Of a stretch of DNA of 64,000 bases, positions 13,554 through 24,314 are shown in pieces (positions within the stretch are counted from its first letter, which is position 1; every line of letters begins with the position of its first letter). Source of the stretch: Gyromitra esculenta (Eukaryota; Ascomycota; Pezizomycetes; Pezizales; Discinaceae); contig JBCAML010000019.1 in NCBI GenBank assembly GCA_038503075.1, positions 496,001-560,000 of the forward strand. Direction: 5' to 3'. The notes beneath the pieces are model-generated. The model made no database searches, had not been told where the DNA came from, and saw only the letters and a program-made list of their open reading frames with translations. The position numbers and the translations under genes are program-made.

Positions 13554-15334
13554 ATGGTTCGATTTATCAGTGTAGATTCGGTTCTCCAGGACTCCTCAGA
13601 GATTCCCTCAGGTCAAAGTCGGAATCCTCTCGTCAACCTACAGCGTTCTCGCAGCCCTGCCTCCCCATCCTCCGTTGGCACGCCGAGACAATCGGATCCT
13701 CGCCGCTTCCTCGGCCAGAACCTTCCCGTCCGCTCTTCCAAGTTGTCCGAGAAGCTCGTGTTGTTACCTGAGACTGAAGAGGAAGGGGGCCGTTGGGACT
13801 ACGCTGAGGACGACAATGATGACACACCGATAAAGGACGACGAGGAGGAATGGAGGAATAAACTCAATGAGGAGGACGAATCCCCTGAGCAGCGACCAAG
13901 GAAAAGTTATGCTGAACGTTTGCCAAAATCGAGGAGGGCCGAGAGGTTGAGTAGAGTTACAGCGTACTGCACTGCAAATTCATACAAACTCAATGCAACT
14001 TCCAAATTTTTGAGATCTAAACATGCTGCAAGGACAAAACTCTACGACGAGTGTTTGTACTGTGCATATCATCTACCTTTGATGCCTGGCAGTGAAGGGT
14101 GTAGAGTCCGTTCGTCGCCAGTTCTCAAGAGTCCTGGTGGCAAAGCAGTTTTGGATGTTCAGATAGAAAGATCCGAACAAAGAGATTATCGCGAAGGATA
14201 TTTTGAGAGTGCGTATTCAAGGGCTGGAAGGCTAAGTGGTGATGTAACAGATGGGGAGGAGGAAGGGGTCCATGGTCAATCTAAGTCACCTGAAGTGGGA
14301 CATCGTTTCCCTCACCATAGAGACTCTAGAGACGAGGAATCATACAGACCAGAGAGCCCAAGAGAGTCGCAGATGGAAATGAAAGCGTTTGCAGAGATGT
14401 TTGTATTCAGTTATGGTGTTGTTGTTTTCTGGAACTTAACCGAAAGACAAGAGAAGGCATGCTCCTGCGCTCCTTTGTTTGAAGCCGTGAGCTGGGAACT
14501 TGTGGCTAACAATAGTTCATAGGATATTCTTGCGGACCTAACCTTTGCTGGAAACGATGTTGGAACACCGCTAATCATGGGTCCCTTGAAAGAAGAAGAG
14601 TTTGAGACCGAGGAGTTTCATTTTCAATACTCTTCCCACACCAGATCTCCGCGAGTATGCTGCTACGTGCGCCCCTCTCAAGAATAATGCCAAGCGCTGA
14701 CCATTTTCGAGATATACAATGATATGATAACCCTGCGGTCTGGAGATATAATGATCAAACTTGCCATATCACATGCAATTGCGCAATCCACGAAACTTTG
14801 TCGCTTTGAAGAGCGAATGAACTCCACAATGCTTGGCGTGCAACACATACCGAAAAAACTTGCCTTGACGGGAAACTTGGGCATGAAGAGAGAAGAGGTT
14901 GTCAAAATGAGTGGAAGGCTGTTCAAGCTAAGGGTTGATGTCAATTTATGTATACCATCTTGCGCTATTGTTTGATTTCATTGCTCCGGCGTAGTCGCTG
15001 ACAGTGCATCACAATTAAAATAGCAAGCAATGTTCTTGATGTACCAGAGTTTTTCTGGGACTCAGAACCGACACTACATCCCCTCTATGCCGCCGTGCGC
15101 GAATATCTTGAAATCAAGCAACGCATTCTGGTGTTGAACGAGCGGTGTCGAGTATTTTTGGACCTTGCTGATATCTTGTCAGACTCCATTGCTGATAGCA
15201 ATATGTCACGGATTACCTGGATCATCATCGTTTTGATCGTTCTTTCGATATTCGTTACGACTGCAGAGGTGGCGATAAGATTTGGGATTCTGAAAAAGAA
15301 AAACACAGGTATGGGGACTATAATGGAATTGTAG
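13554..15334 (+). CDS. DUF155 family membrane protein (Rmd1/Rmd8/Sif2-like), four exons
   Basis: Exons 13554-14456, 14523-14654, 14712-14949 and 15024-15334 join in frame to 527 residues. Introns are 66, 57 and 74 nt; the last two are GT-AG and the first is GC-AG (donor GCATGC, branch GGCTAAC, acceptor TTCATAG). Residues 1-140 are Ser/Pro-rich then acidic. The DUF155 domain runs from about residue 165 to 480, with the family signatures DECLYCAYHLPL, SYGVVVFWNLTERQEKDIL, MITLRSGD, KLAISHAIAQSTKL and RMNSTML. One C-terminal transmembrane helix follows at about 487-508. Yeast Rmd1 and Rmd8 and fission yeast Sif2 share this layout; related RMND1 works in mitochondria, but the fungal role is poorly defined. 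The last few residues are uncertain because a GTATGG donor occurs at about 15309. An upstream 5' exon cannot be excluded. Confidence 0.9.
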
Positions 15335-16721
15335 GAAAACAGGAGTTGGGATAGGAGCGTGCTACAAATGGTAGAATGAACGTAGTGTAGGGCGTACTGG
15401 ATTTCGGGTTTTGCGCAGCGGCAACTTTCTTTCATTTTTGAACCATTGCTACTTGGGATGAGATTGAATATTGCGGCGTTGCAGTTAGGTGAATGACAGT
15501 ATTTAGTTTCGTTTAAGGTGTGGCGCTTTGCTGGCACAAGAAAATAATTTCAACTTTATTGCCTATAGTTTTTTATTAACTTTGAGTGCATGCCGGGACC
15601 TTTGAGAAAAAATCAAGTGTGTTGGATGGCGGGACTTGCCGCGAAAGAAAGCCAAACAGAAAGTAATCCGATGTTGAGGTGGCGGTGTGTTTGGTTGGTT
15701 TAAGGAAGTTGAAGAGGTTCTATCACAGGGTTTATGAAAAGTTCTGCGGTGAATGGAGGTGGTACAGGAAAACCAATTGCTTCAGCTCATGGCATCGGGC
15801 AGATCGAGGGGCCATAAAGTTGCCGGGGTTTATTGCGTGTGAAACGTGAATGTCATAATGCAGTTGCGGGTCAATACCACCACTGTTGGATTTAGGATTG
15901 TGTCTGTAGAGCTTGCCAGGTATATTATTGGTATCCCTTCTGTGCGTGGTTCGTCTTGAGATTAGATTCCAGTGAACTGCGGAAAGTGCAAAAACAAAAA
16001 AAATTAGTATTGCCAGTATTGGGCATCAGCAGTAGCTTAAGTGAAGTAAGTATTTTTTATCTCGGAAAGTACTATTTCAGATAACTGTAGAACTGCAAGT
16101 CTTGATGAGATGTCACAGTTGCCGGGTAACCACAGCTTTACTCATTCTTGAGGTTTAAATTTAACGATTTTCAAGATGTGCCTGCATGATGCAAGGAACG
16201 TGAGAGCTAAATAGTATAGGGTTGTCATCCTCTAGCTTATCAACCTTATCAACCTTAAGAGGTGCAAAGTGCAGGATGCTAGTATTAGAGTATATTGATA
16301 TACGGACATAAATAATGGAAAGGTAGAGATAGGGCTATGCACTGGCTGGCATACCTAGTAGGACACAGGCGTGGGGTTCGGTTTTGAACATGACCTGTGG
16401 ACCACGGCCTACATGTATCCTAGTAGATGTTGTAATGTACTAGCACTATTAATACAAATAATGGAATCAGAATCTTGCAATTCTTCCTACCTTCCCCATT
16501 ATACTTCAGATTATTTATGTAACCTTCGCCTTGTCGAATCAGAATGGGCTATGTGTCCAGCATATGCCCTGAAGTTCGTTTCGGCGTTAAGCACGAAAAC
16601 TGAAATGAGGAAATTAGTCTTCGTTTTGTCTACGTTGCTTAGTCAGAACCAAAATACTTCCACGTTGTATTGGGCCTCGACAGGGATGTCTTGCTCATAG
16701 TTGTTTGTTCACTGATGCGAG
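15335..16721. other. Intergenic, nothing recognised
   Basis: This contains the 3' flank of the DUF155 gene and unassigned A/T-rich sequence. The only sizeable ORF (16371-16700, 109 codons) has no recognisable domain and weak coding character. No RNA gene was seen. Confidence 0.45.
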
Positions 16722-16929
16722 TACTCATGTCGCCGAGTTGCTATTGCTTTCCCCTTTATAGAAGTAGATCTGCCCACCAAAAACTACCCAGCGAGACCGC
16801 TATGAGAGGCTAATTCTTGGAAAGAGTGGCTAAGAAGTTGGTTGTCACGCTGGAAAGTTTCCTACTTGCGTAAGAATCCAGATCTATTTCCTAGATCGGG
16901 AAAGCAATAGCAACTCGGCGACATGAGTA
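16722..16929. mobile_element. MITE of about 208 bp with near-perfect terminal inverted repeats
   Basis: The first 30 bp after a TA (CTCATGTCGCCGAGTTGCTA and onward, 16724-16753) recur as the exact reverse complement at 16898-16927, again next to TA. With a short mismatched stretch, the inverted homology extends to about 48 bp, up to the shared AGATCTG. The TA dinucleotides flanking both ends look like the target duplication of Tc1/mariner-type transposons. There is no coding capacity. The element lies about 210 bp upstream of the Rax1-like start codon and could affect that promoter. Confidence 0.8.
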
Positions 16930-17138
16930 GGCTCGCCGACTCCTAAACAATGCACTTCCATCCACCCCTTACCGCCTTCCCACCCTACCAAACCACCTTT
17001 TGCTAGTACTATCTTCGTCTCGTCACCCAGTTTCACCTCTATCGGTATTAGCATACTCGAGGAAGAGAAGAAGAAAGAAGTAATTCTACACTCTCTGAGC
17101 TAACCGTGAGATTCAATAACTCGTGCTTGTATAACATC

Positions 17139-18356
17139 ATGGGCACTCCACGCAATCGGCTTCCAACCCTTTTCGAGGTTCTGAGTCGTAGGACCTTGCC
17201 CCCAGTTGATCTCTTTTCGTTTTATATATACATGCGAGACCAGCAGAGATCCGTGGATTACCTAGACTTCTGGTAGTTCCCTATTCTTTTTTCAAGAAGC
17301 GGGACCTAAAATGCTTCACGGCGAACACTCACTGATCTTAGAACGTTTCTCTAGGCTAGATGTCGCCCAGCACATGTCTCTCTGCCGTCATTACGTCCGC
17401 GAACTACGCCGTAGTGTCTTAGTATCAACCCCAGATCTGGATAAGAATGGCAGCCATCGGTCATCACAGGCTCTCGATATTCCTGATGACCACGAGTACG
17501 AACTCAAGAACGACGACCAAAGGCTCTCCGCTTTTCTGCGCTCTGAGAATACTTCCCTCCAAGATTCAGCCCCGCGCCGTTCGATCGGTGATACGCTAGA
17601 GACTTCCGGCCGCCCCTCCTTCATGTCATCGTCTGCACTCGATCCGACACGCACTGGCTCAGCATCACCAGGGGTTGGCGTTTCTCGCTCTGATATCCGT
17701 GCATCAGCAGAAAAGATATTGTATACGTATCTGCTTCGTGGTGCAGAGCGGGAGATTGTGTTACCAGAGGTAATTTTACAATCGATTGCCAACGCGATAG
17801 AGGTGGACGGAAGGGATGATCCTGAAGTATTCGATGAAGCAAAAGATTACGTATTCCAAGCAATGGAAAGGGATGCTTTCCCTGGATTTTTGACAGCAAA
17901 GGCGCTAGGAAATTTGGTACCCGCAAGTGCTATGATAAGGTTGATTGTGGGTCTGCTGGCTATGTTTGCTGGATTTTGGGCTGGATTCGCCCTAATATTC
18001 TTGGATATTAAACCAAAGGCGGTAAGATTATGGGTATGTCTTATATTATTAAGTCTTCTCCCTAACTTTTGATGCATTTTATTACCCACATTATAGTAGG
18101 TGCTTACGATATTTTATAGCTTATTCTTCCGTTCGCTCTTGGGGTCTACTGTCTCATGGCACACCAATACTCTTTAGATCCAATTATGGGCCTCGTGGGG
18201 GTTAGTGAGTATACGCTTATGTCATTTATGAAAGTCAGAGAGCCATATGTCAGGAAACTTTTAAGCAAGCGATCTGTTATGATTCTGGCGTTGACATTCA
18301 TAATGGTTGCGGCTTTGACCTGTCTCTACGCATTTGTGCCCGGAAAACGTCTATAA
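17139..18356 (+). CDS. rax1: Rax1-like RGS-domain protein with three membrane helices, three exons
   Basis: Exons 17139-17272, 17355-18033 and 18120-18356 join in frame to 349 residues; introns are 82 and 86 nt with GT-AG ends. The first splice rebuilds the block YLDFWLDVAQHMSLC typical of fungal Rax1. The N-terminal half is the RGS-like region (RLPTLFEVLSRRTL, RASAEKILYTYLL, DAFPGFLTAKALGNL) with a Ser-rich insertion at about residues 75-140. Predicted membrane segments are at about 240-261, 272-290 and 323-343. Rax1 acts with Rax2 in bud-site selection in yeast, and homologues in filamentous fungi influence polarity, stress response and G-protein signalling. The ATG at 17139 is the only one in frame before the conserved start. 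A MITE lies about 210 bp upstream. Confidence 0.93.
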
Positions 18357-19086
18357 GTGCGATGCTTTCAGTTTGGATGATTTTGTGTCCTTAAGAGATT
18401 AAGTCTGATCATTTGGCCTTGAGGATTTTGAATAAATTGTACAGATTTCGTAAGTTTTGATGCATAGTATCATGGGAAGGCGGTGTGTCAATGTTATTTG
18501 TATTTCTATCTTCAAGCTCGAGCGTTGGTGGACTTTTTCTTAGGTTCCTGATAGCATTGGTAATCGGCTTAGCTTGCCCCGGTTGCAAGATAAGGTACCG
18601 CACCGTACTTGCGGCGAGAATAAATTCCCACGGATGGCAACCACTAAATAATGTATAGAGTATAATAAAACCATCAAACACCACCAAAAATAACTCAAAT
18701 TAAGGCTGTTAAAAAGTAAGATATACTACTTAGTAAGGAAGGACCTTTAGACACGAAAAAAACTACAAAACAGCTGTGGATTGAGGTAGGAGGCAATCTT
18801 AGCAAGGGCTAAAATACGCCTATAAGACCCTCTCTAGGGGAATTTAAACTCTGTTTTGAAGATGAGGAGTATTTATCGATTGTATTTGTTTACCCTTTGC
18901 TTTTATTTCTTGTTGCTTGTGTTGTGGTTGCTGTGTTCTTAAATCTTTGTTCTCGCTTTGGTGTTGTGACAAAGTGGGCGTGGGAACTTATTCTCGCAGC
19001 AAGTAGTATTTGGTGAAATTTGTTCTGGCGCTAGTAGGTAAGACATGCATAGGACACGTTAACTTTCCATGATTTTCCGCTAAAAA
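18357..19086. other. Intergenic between the last host gene and the transposon cluster
   Basis: The 3' flank of the Rax1-like gene followed by A/T-rich sequence. Only short unsupported ORFs are present (for example 18409-18687 on the minus strand). No repeat shared with the right-hand part of the window was noticed. Recognisable mobile DNA starts at 19087. Confidence 0.5.
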
Positions 19087-19495
19087 TCTCACGGTTCGAC
19101 ACCTTTGTTAAGCCCTTCAGTATCCCTGAAGGTGAGCAGTGCTACTTAAGTGAGGTGTCAACACGTTTGAATAGTGCGATGTTTTCTACAGGTTCTACAA
19201 GGGGTCTGTCTCAAGGCGAGACAAGTGCAGCAAGGTGGATAGCAACAGCGAGGATTGTGAGATAGAACTGAGATGGTATTGAATAAACACAGCAGAAGGT
19301 AAATGAGAACGTTGCTTAAGGAAAAAAAGGAAAAAAAGAACAAACGACCAAAATCCATCTCTTAAATACCCCGCTTTTCCCATACTTTGACTCATAACCA
19401 AAACCTAACCGAACGACAACGACATTGTATAAGGAAAATAGCCCGTAACAACCAATAACCCCATCCTAACCCATTACCCAATTCTATCCGTGAAA
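19087..19495 (-). repeat. Solo LTR L1 (TTTCACGG/CCGTGAGA family)
   Basis: A 409-bp copy of the dominant LTR family of this window, in minus orientation. It starts TCTCACGG and ends CCGTGAAA on the + strand. It contains the conserved hairpin CCTTCAG-TATCC-CTGAAGG, the GAACGTTGCTTAAGG motif and the inverted TATA-like block (CTTAAATACCCCGC). Flanks are AAAAA on the left and AAAAC on the right, a 4-of-5 match to a target duplication, so it is most likely a solo LTR. Confidence 0.85.
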
Positions 19496-19919
19496 AAAAC
19501 CCCCCAGCAGCATCATAAACGTAGAGTATTAACAGATTATAGAGAAAATCTTTCCTATGCTAGCAACCGAACTGTAGCACTTCTGGATACCATCCACTAG
19601 AGAATATACCAGTGAAAATGTGAAACCTTGGACTAAAACATTGCTATGATTACGGTTCCTCTACACAACCGTGCTTTGGTAAATCAATACAAATATTTTC
19701 AGCGGTTTTTATGTAACTAGAGGACCTGCTAGAGGACCCACTAGATACTATATCGAGACCTATCTGAATCATAGCAATTATGACTGAACCAATTACCTTT
19801 GGCATGTTTTTTGTTTCCTGGGCGGCTTTAAAGATTGAAATCGAAAATTGGGCTATAGCAGAGCAATTTGCATTCAGTGCACCAAAAAAAGACCACACCT
19901 GAGCTGAGTACCGATGCTG
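19496..19919. other. Unassigned spacer between two LTRs
   Basis: A 424-bp stretch between LTRs L1 and L2. It has a 91-codon minus-strand ORF (19650-19925) without recognisable features that runs into the LTR. It does not match the internal regions of the Ty3/gypsy elements elsewhere in the window. Confidence 0.4.
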
Positions 19920-20328
19920 TTTCACGGATAGAAATGGAGCATTGGGTTAGAGTTTTGTTGGGAGGTTGTAATGAATCTCGGGGGTTATCATAATGTCTTT
20001 GTGTTTTGGTTGATGTCAGGTTTTGGTCGGGATATGGAAAAGCGGGGTATTTAAGCGATAGATTTCTTTCGTTCTTTGTCTTCTTCTTCTTCTTTCCTTA
20101 AGAAACGTTCTCGTTACCTTCTTCTGTATTATTTGAATACTATCTTGGTTTTGCCTCAGAACCCTTGCTGTCGCTGTTCACTTCGCTGCACTTATCTCGC
20201 CTTGAGATAGACCCCTTGTAGGACCTGTAGAAAACACTGCACTCTTTGAACGTGTTGTTACCTCATTTAAGTAGCACTGCTTACCTTCAGGGATACTGAA
20301 GGGTTTAACAAGGGACTCAACCGTGAGA
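19920..20328 (+). repeat. LTR L2 (same family, plus orientation)
   Basis: A 409-bp LTR from TTTCACGG to CCGTGAGA with the TATA-like block GGGGTATTTAAG, the CTTAAGAAACG variant of the primer-complement motif, and the hairpin CCTTCAG-GGATA-CTGAAGG. Flanking pentamers (TGCTG and TGACG) do not match, so this is either an old solo copy or one end of a rearranged element. It is inverted relative to L1. Confidence 0.85.
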
Positions 20329-20508
20329 TGACGAGACCAAAAAAAGAGTGGATGTTCATGGAGAGTTTATGCTTCACTATCAAAAACTGGGGAAATCGAA
20401 ACACAAATTGTAGACACTAAGCACACATGCGCAGGCTTCAATTATATACCTCGAGAGACATCCAATACACAATCATGGCTATGCAGAGTTGTGCCAAGTC
20501 ATTTGTTT

Positions 20509-21345
20509 GTTACACGCGATACCGAGGTGCGCGAGATTGTAGAATGCATACAGATCCACTACAATGTGCACGTCAATCAAGAAGCTGCAAGATTAGTGCT
20601 TGCAATGTTAATTAAAGATTGGCTTGAACATCAACAAGAATAGTTTTGTCAGATCTCCGCATATCTTGCACTACTACACATTAAAAACCTCCACTTGTAT
20701 ACTGATTTACAAACTGTATCTTATACTGGTTTTGGTAATGAAGGGCAGAGATTTTCGTTCCAGTGCGTTTTTATTTGCCCTGTCTAGTTACAACTTTCAT
20801 TGGTTCATATGAGGAAATTTATGGCGGTTGATGTTACATTTCTTAAAGCTCTGTTCATTCAAACTCTAATTCTTGCAATTGGAATTGATGGGAATGGGCA
20901 TAATCTTTTATTAGCATGGGTGATTGTAGAGGGAGAAAATACTGTGTGCTGGTCATGGATTTTTACACATCTTAAAACAGTTATTCCTCAAGCTACAAAC
21001 ATGACTTTCATTAGTGATTGAGATAATGGGTTACTTGCAGCAGACACATTACTGGGCTCTGATATTACATGTTTGATTTGTTGTTTTCATTAAAAATGTA
21101 ACTTTTCTCAGTGGTACCAGGGGGTTGGAACAGTTCTTTTGGCTGATCGCAAATTTGAACACCTCAGTGGAATTTATACTTAACATGAATGCTTTAAAGC
21201 AAATCAACAAGCCAGCAGCTATATATCTCAGCAGTATTGGTTTGACTCTCTGGGTTACTTCATACTATTCCAGGATGTATTTCGGTCACAAAACACCAAA
21301 TGTTGTGGAGTCTATGAACAATGTAACGGATCTACAACCCCGTTA
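20509..21345 (+). pseudogene. Dead MULE (Mutator-like) transposase fragment
   Basis: One frame carries a recognisable MULE transposase DDE region: AVDVTFLKALF with the first catalytic Asp, then AIGIDGNGHNLLLAW, MTFISD followed by a stop where family members continue DR/DK, and a later block with YYSRMYFGHKTPNVVESMN in another frame. The frame is interrupted by stop codons at about 20639 (TAG), 20795 (TAG), 21019 (TGA, natural parent CGA) and 21091 (TAA), and by at least one frameshift after about 21120. Terminal inverted repeats were not found. MULEs move DNA by cut-and-paste; this copy is inactive. Confidence 0.8.
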
Positions 21346-21794
21346 CCTGCAATGAAGCATAATAGTACCGGGCAAGTAGAGAGGTAGTAAGGATCAGCAT
21401 GAGTGGTGTAGCTACCACATGCTAGAGGATACCTGCTACCCTGCTGTTCCGATGGAGTGGAACCAGTGAGAATAGCATTAGTTGACGAGCCAATGATATA
21501 TCTCCAGTGATACCAAACACAGGAAGCTCCTGTGGTGGCGTTCCCAACCCATCTGTGCATGTACCAGCGGCCCAGAGCCATTGGCACGGCAATAGGGAAT
21601 CTATTAAGTGCAGGACACCTCACATGCAACAGTAGATTGATCAGCACCACTTCCTGCATCCAGCATCGGCATGGCATGCAGCCGGCGGATCTAGAAGGTC
21701 TAACTGGATAGAACAACTGAGGAATGCCGGAGAGCGCCAAAGTGATCATTAGCTGAATCCTGAGGTGCCCCACCCGCAATAGCTTGGCATGTTC
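21346..21794. other. Unassigned sequence, possibly remainder of the MULE element
   Basis: About 450 bp between the transposase remnant and LTR L3, more G/C-rich than its surroundings. A 162-codon minus-strand ORF spans it but has no recognisable family and starts inside the LTR, so I do not call it a gene. Confidence 0.35.
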
Positions 21795-22201
21795 TCTCAC
21801 GGTTCAGTTTCTCGTTAAGCCCTTCAGTATCCCTGAAGGTGAGCAGTGCTACTTAAACGAGATACTAACACATTTGAGGAGTGCAGTGTTTCTACAGGTT
21901 CTACGATGGGTATACTTCAAGGCGAAGTATCGGCGATGTTTCACAGCGACAGCGAAGGTTCTGAGATAGAACCAAGATAGTATTAAAGTAATACAGGTAG
22001 AAGTGAACGAGAACGTTGCTTAAAGAAAGAAGGAGAAAAAGACAACGACTAACAAAATCCATCGCTTAAATACCCAGCTTTTTCATATCATAATCCATTC
22101 CCGACAACAACCGAAACACAAAGACATTATCAATAATTACAGAAATCTGTCGCAACCAATAAATAAAACCCTAACCCAATTCCTCATTTCGATCCATGAA
22201 A
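21795..22201 (-). repeat. Solo LTR L3
   Basis: About 407 bp, TCTCACGG to CCATGAAA on the + strand, with the family hairpin and TATA block. Both flanks read GTTCT if one T was lost at the left LTR end (GTTCT then CTCACGG; right flank GTTCT at 22202-22206), which supports a solo LTR with a 5-bp target duplication. Confidence 0.8.
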
Positions 22202-22774
22202 GTTCTCAGGGTCTTGACAGGCCCCCAGCAGAGTAGAACAGAAAGAGGACGGCGAGTCAGCAGCATTATAAAGATAGTGCATGACCCCGCCACCTGTTGC
22301 TCGTCTTCCCAGTTTCATCAGACAGAATACTACCGAGTAGAGCCCTTAAGATTATTGAGTACTTTGCACCAAAATACTCTTAACATCTCAACCTGATTTC
22401 TAGTATTTGCAACAGCCGTATTCCTATACCTATTCCCATTACAGAGCAGTAGGACTACCCCCGTTACAAACAACACCATAAAATCAGAGCGGGAGTTGTC
22501 AATTCTCGACCTTCTTAATGAGATATGGCACACTACCATGACACAGCGCTATCAGCGATTTTCGGAGGCATGCAATCTGTTGGAAAAATGCCAAATTTTT
22601 GTAATGGTACTACCATTAGTTACATGTCATGAGCAGTACTATCTTAGTCATGTGCAGTCATTGAACTAAGTAGGCAGTTCGTCAGCAAGATTTATATTTT
22701 ACGTTTGACACTTCTAGCACACTGGGTGCTCTTAGTGCTCGGGACAGAAATCATTCTCCTTGACACTAGTGCAC
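22202..22774. other. Unassigned spacer
   Basis: About 570 bp between two LTRs, with only short ORFs and no recognised domain. It is probably old host or transposon sequence. Confidence 0.35.
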
Positions 22775-23186
22775 TTTCACGGATGGAGTCAGGTAATGGG
22801 TTAGGGTTTGGTTAAGGGTTGAAATAGGTTATGGTGTTTAAAGTATGATGTCTTTGTTGTTCAGTTATCTTTCGGTTATGGGTTAGTGAAAGGAAAGTGG
22901 GGTATTTAAGTGATGGATTTCGGTCTTTCCTGTTGTCTTCTTCTTTCTTTTCTTAAGCAATGTTCTCTTTTACCTTCTCCTGTATTGATCGAATACTATC
23001 TCGGTTCTACCTCAGAACCCTCGCTGTTGCTGTTCAAACCACGCTGCACTTAACTTGCCTGGAGTTAGACCCCACCCTAGAACTTGTAGAAACATTGCAC
23101 TCCTTGAACATGTTCGTACCTCGCTTAAGCAGCACTGCTCACCTTCAGGGATAGTGAAGGGCTTAACAAGAGGCTGAACCGTGAGA
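22775..23186 (+). repeat. LTR L4, a 5' LTR followed by a primer-binding leader
   Basis: A 412-bp LTR in plus orientation (TTTCACGG to CCGTGAGA). Unlike the solo copies, it is followed directly by TT-ACGTTGCTTCC (23187-23199), the same leader found at the start of the internal region of element B, so it was a 5' LTR. The homology ends after about 35 bp at a LINE fragment. The AAGCAATGT motif (22955-22963) in the LTR can pair with ACGTTGCTT of the leader with one G-U wobble. Confidence 0.82.
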
Positions 23187-23222
23187 TTACGTTGCTTCCC
23201 TATCTACACCTTCTACCGTATT

Positions 23223-24310
23223 CACTCAACTCTGCCATTGGTTCCATCACCATCCAGTCTGTGGCAATAGACACACATTCCCAGAATGTGTCGTTGACGG
23301 TCATGAACAACATGTTTGCCAACACCCATTACAGGAAAGTTGGCCAATTTCTCCACCTAATCCCAGGAGCTTGCTCCCTACACCTTGACAAACCATTACA
23401 CCAACTTGTTGTACATGGTATTCCCACCTCTATGGAGCCCGCTGCTATTCAGCAAGAACTCTGCAACTTCAACCCTGGCCTTATCATGGATATCCCCCCC
23501 AGATGGCTCACTCTACCTGAAAAACGAAGAGGGAAAACAGTTTCCTCAATTGTTATCACACTTTCTGGCCCCAAAGCTAATGAGATCGCCAATCGCACTC
23601 GCTTATCAGCCTTTTCTACCACTGTTAGATCCAAACGCAAACTCCACTTTGGACCCTCCACCCAGTGTTCCCAATGCCACAAATTTGGACACCACACAAA
23701 CAAATGCCCCAATCAACCATGCTGCCGCTGGTGTGTTGGACTTCATCCTACTGCCGCTCATAGCTGCCCCACACTCTCTTGCTCAACTAAAGGCCGCCCC
23801 TGCTCTCACACTCTTGTCAAGTGTGTCAACTGTGACGGACCCCATGAGTCACACCTGAACAGCTGCCCATCACGCCCTTCAAAGGCCTCACCGCCCCCTC
23901 CGGCAGATGACCAGATGGACCTTTAGGTTGCTTCACCAATACTTTTCTAACCCCTACTAACTTTGATTGAAAACTTTTTCTGGCTACTCTCTGCTTCCGT
24001 TGTGGCTTTACTATAGACTTTCTTCTATGGTTTCTCATTGTTTTTTTTGGTTGTTAGTTGCAAGTCTCATTACTCTCATAGGCATACGCTGTCAACTTTC
24101 CCTGCCCCTTTAAGTCGTTCTATCGCAGGAACATTGTCTTGTTCTTTTGGAAGTACTTAGCTCGGTTTTCTTTTGTGTTCTCTTTTGTTACCCAGGCGGA
24201 TAAGGATGTCTACTTGATGGGGATAGGTTTTTTGACTTCATAACCTTCGTGTTGCATAAGCAGTTTTGTACCTAGAAACAATAATCAAATGATTTAAACA
24301 AAAAAAAAAA
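23223..24310 (+). mobile_element. 5'-truncated ORF1-only LINE (HAL1-like), poly(A) ended
   Basis: The C-terminal half of a LINE ORF1, a 375-bp 3' region and a tail of A residues (from about 24300). The same ORF1, 3' region and tail order, with almost the same 3' length, is found in the longer copy at 49373-51407. Neither copy has reverse-transcriptase coding sequence. The tail abuts the broken pol gene of gypsy element C at about 24311-24316. Confidence 0.8.
23230..23926 (+). pseudogene. LINE ORF1 fragment with zinc knuckles
   Basis: An open frame of about 230 codons encoding the C-terminal part of a nucleic-acid-binding ORF1 protein. It has a middle domain (VHGIPTSMEPAAIQQEL), then CCHC-type knuckles: CSQCHKFGHHTNKC, CCRWCVGLHPTAAHSC and CVNCDGPHESHLNSC. 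It ends at PPPPADDQMDL. Such proteins package LINE RNA and act as chaperones. The first residues before about 23230 come from the LTR leader, not the LINE, so the fragment is 5'-truncated. It keeps the frame that the 49.8-kb copy has lost. Confidence 0.8.
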
Positions 24311-24314
24311 CAAA

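Noticed and set aside
21312..21800. 162-codon minus-strand ORF next to the MULE remnant
   Set aside because: It starts inside an LTR and shows no recognisable protein family.
22800..22830. Telomere-like strings (GGGTTAGGGTT) in several places, also near 31380 and 55630
   Set aside because: They are one or two units only and belong to the conserved first 40 bp of the LTR family, not a telomere array.
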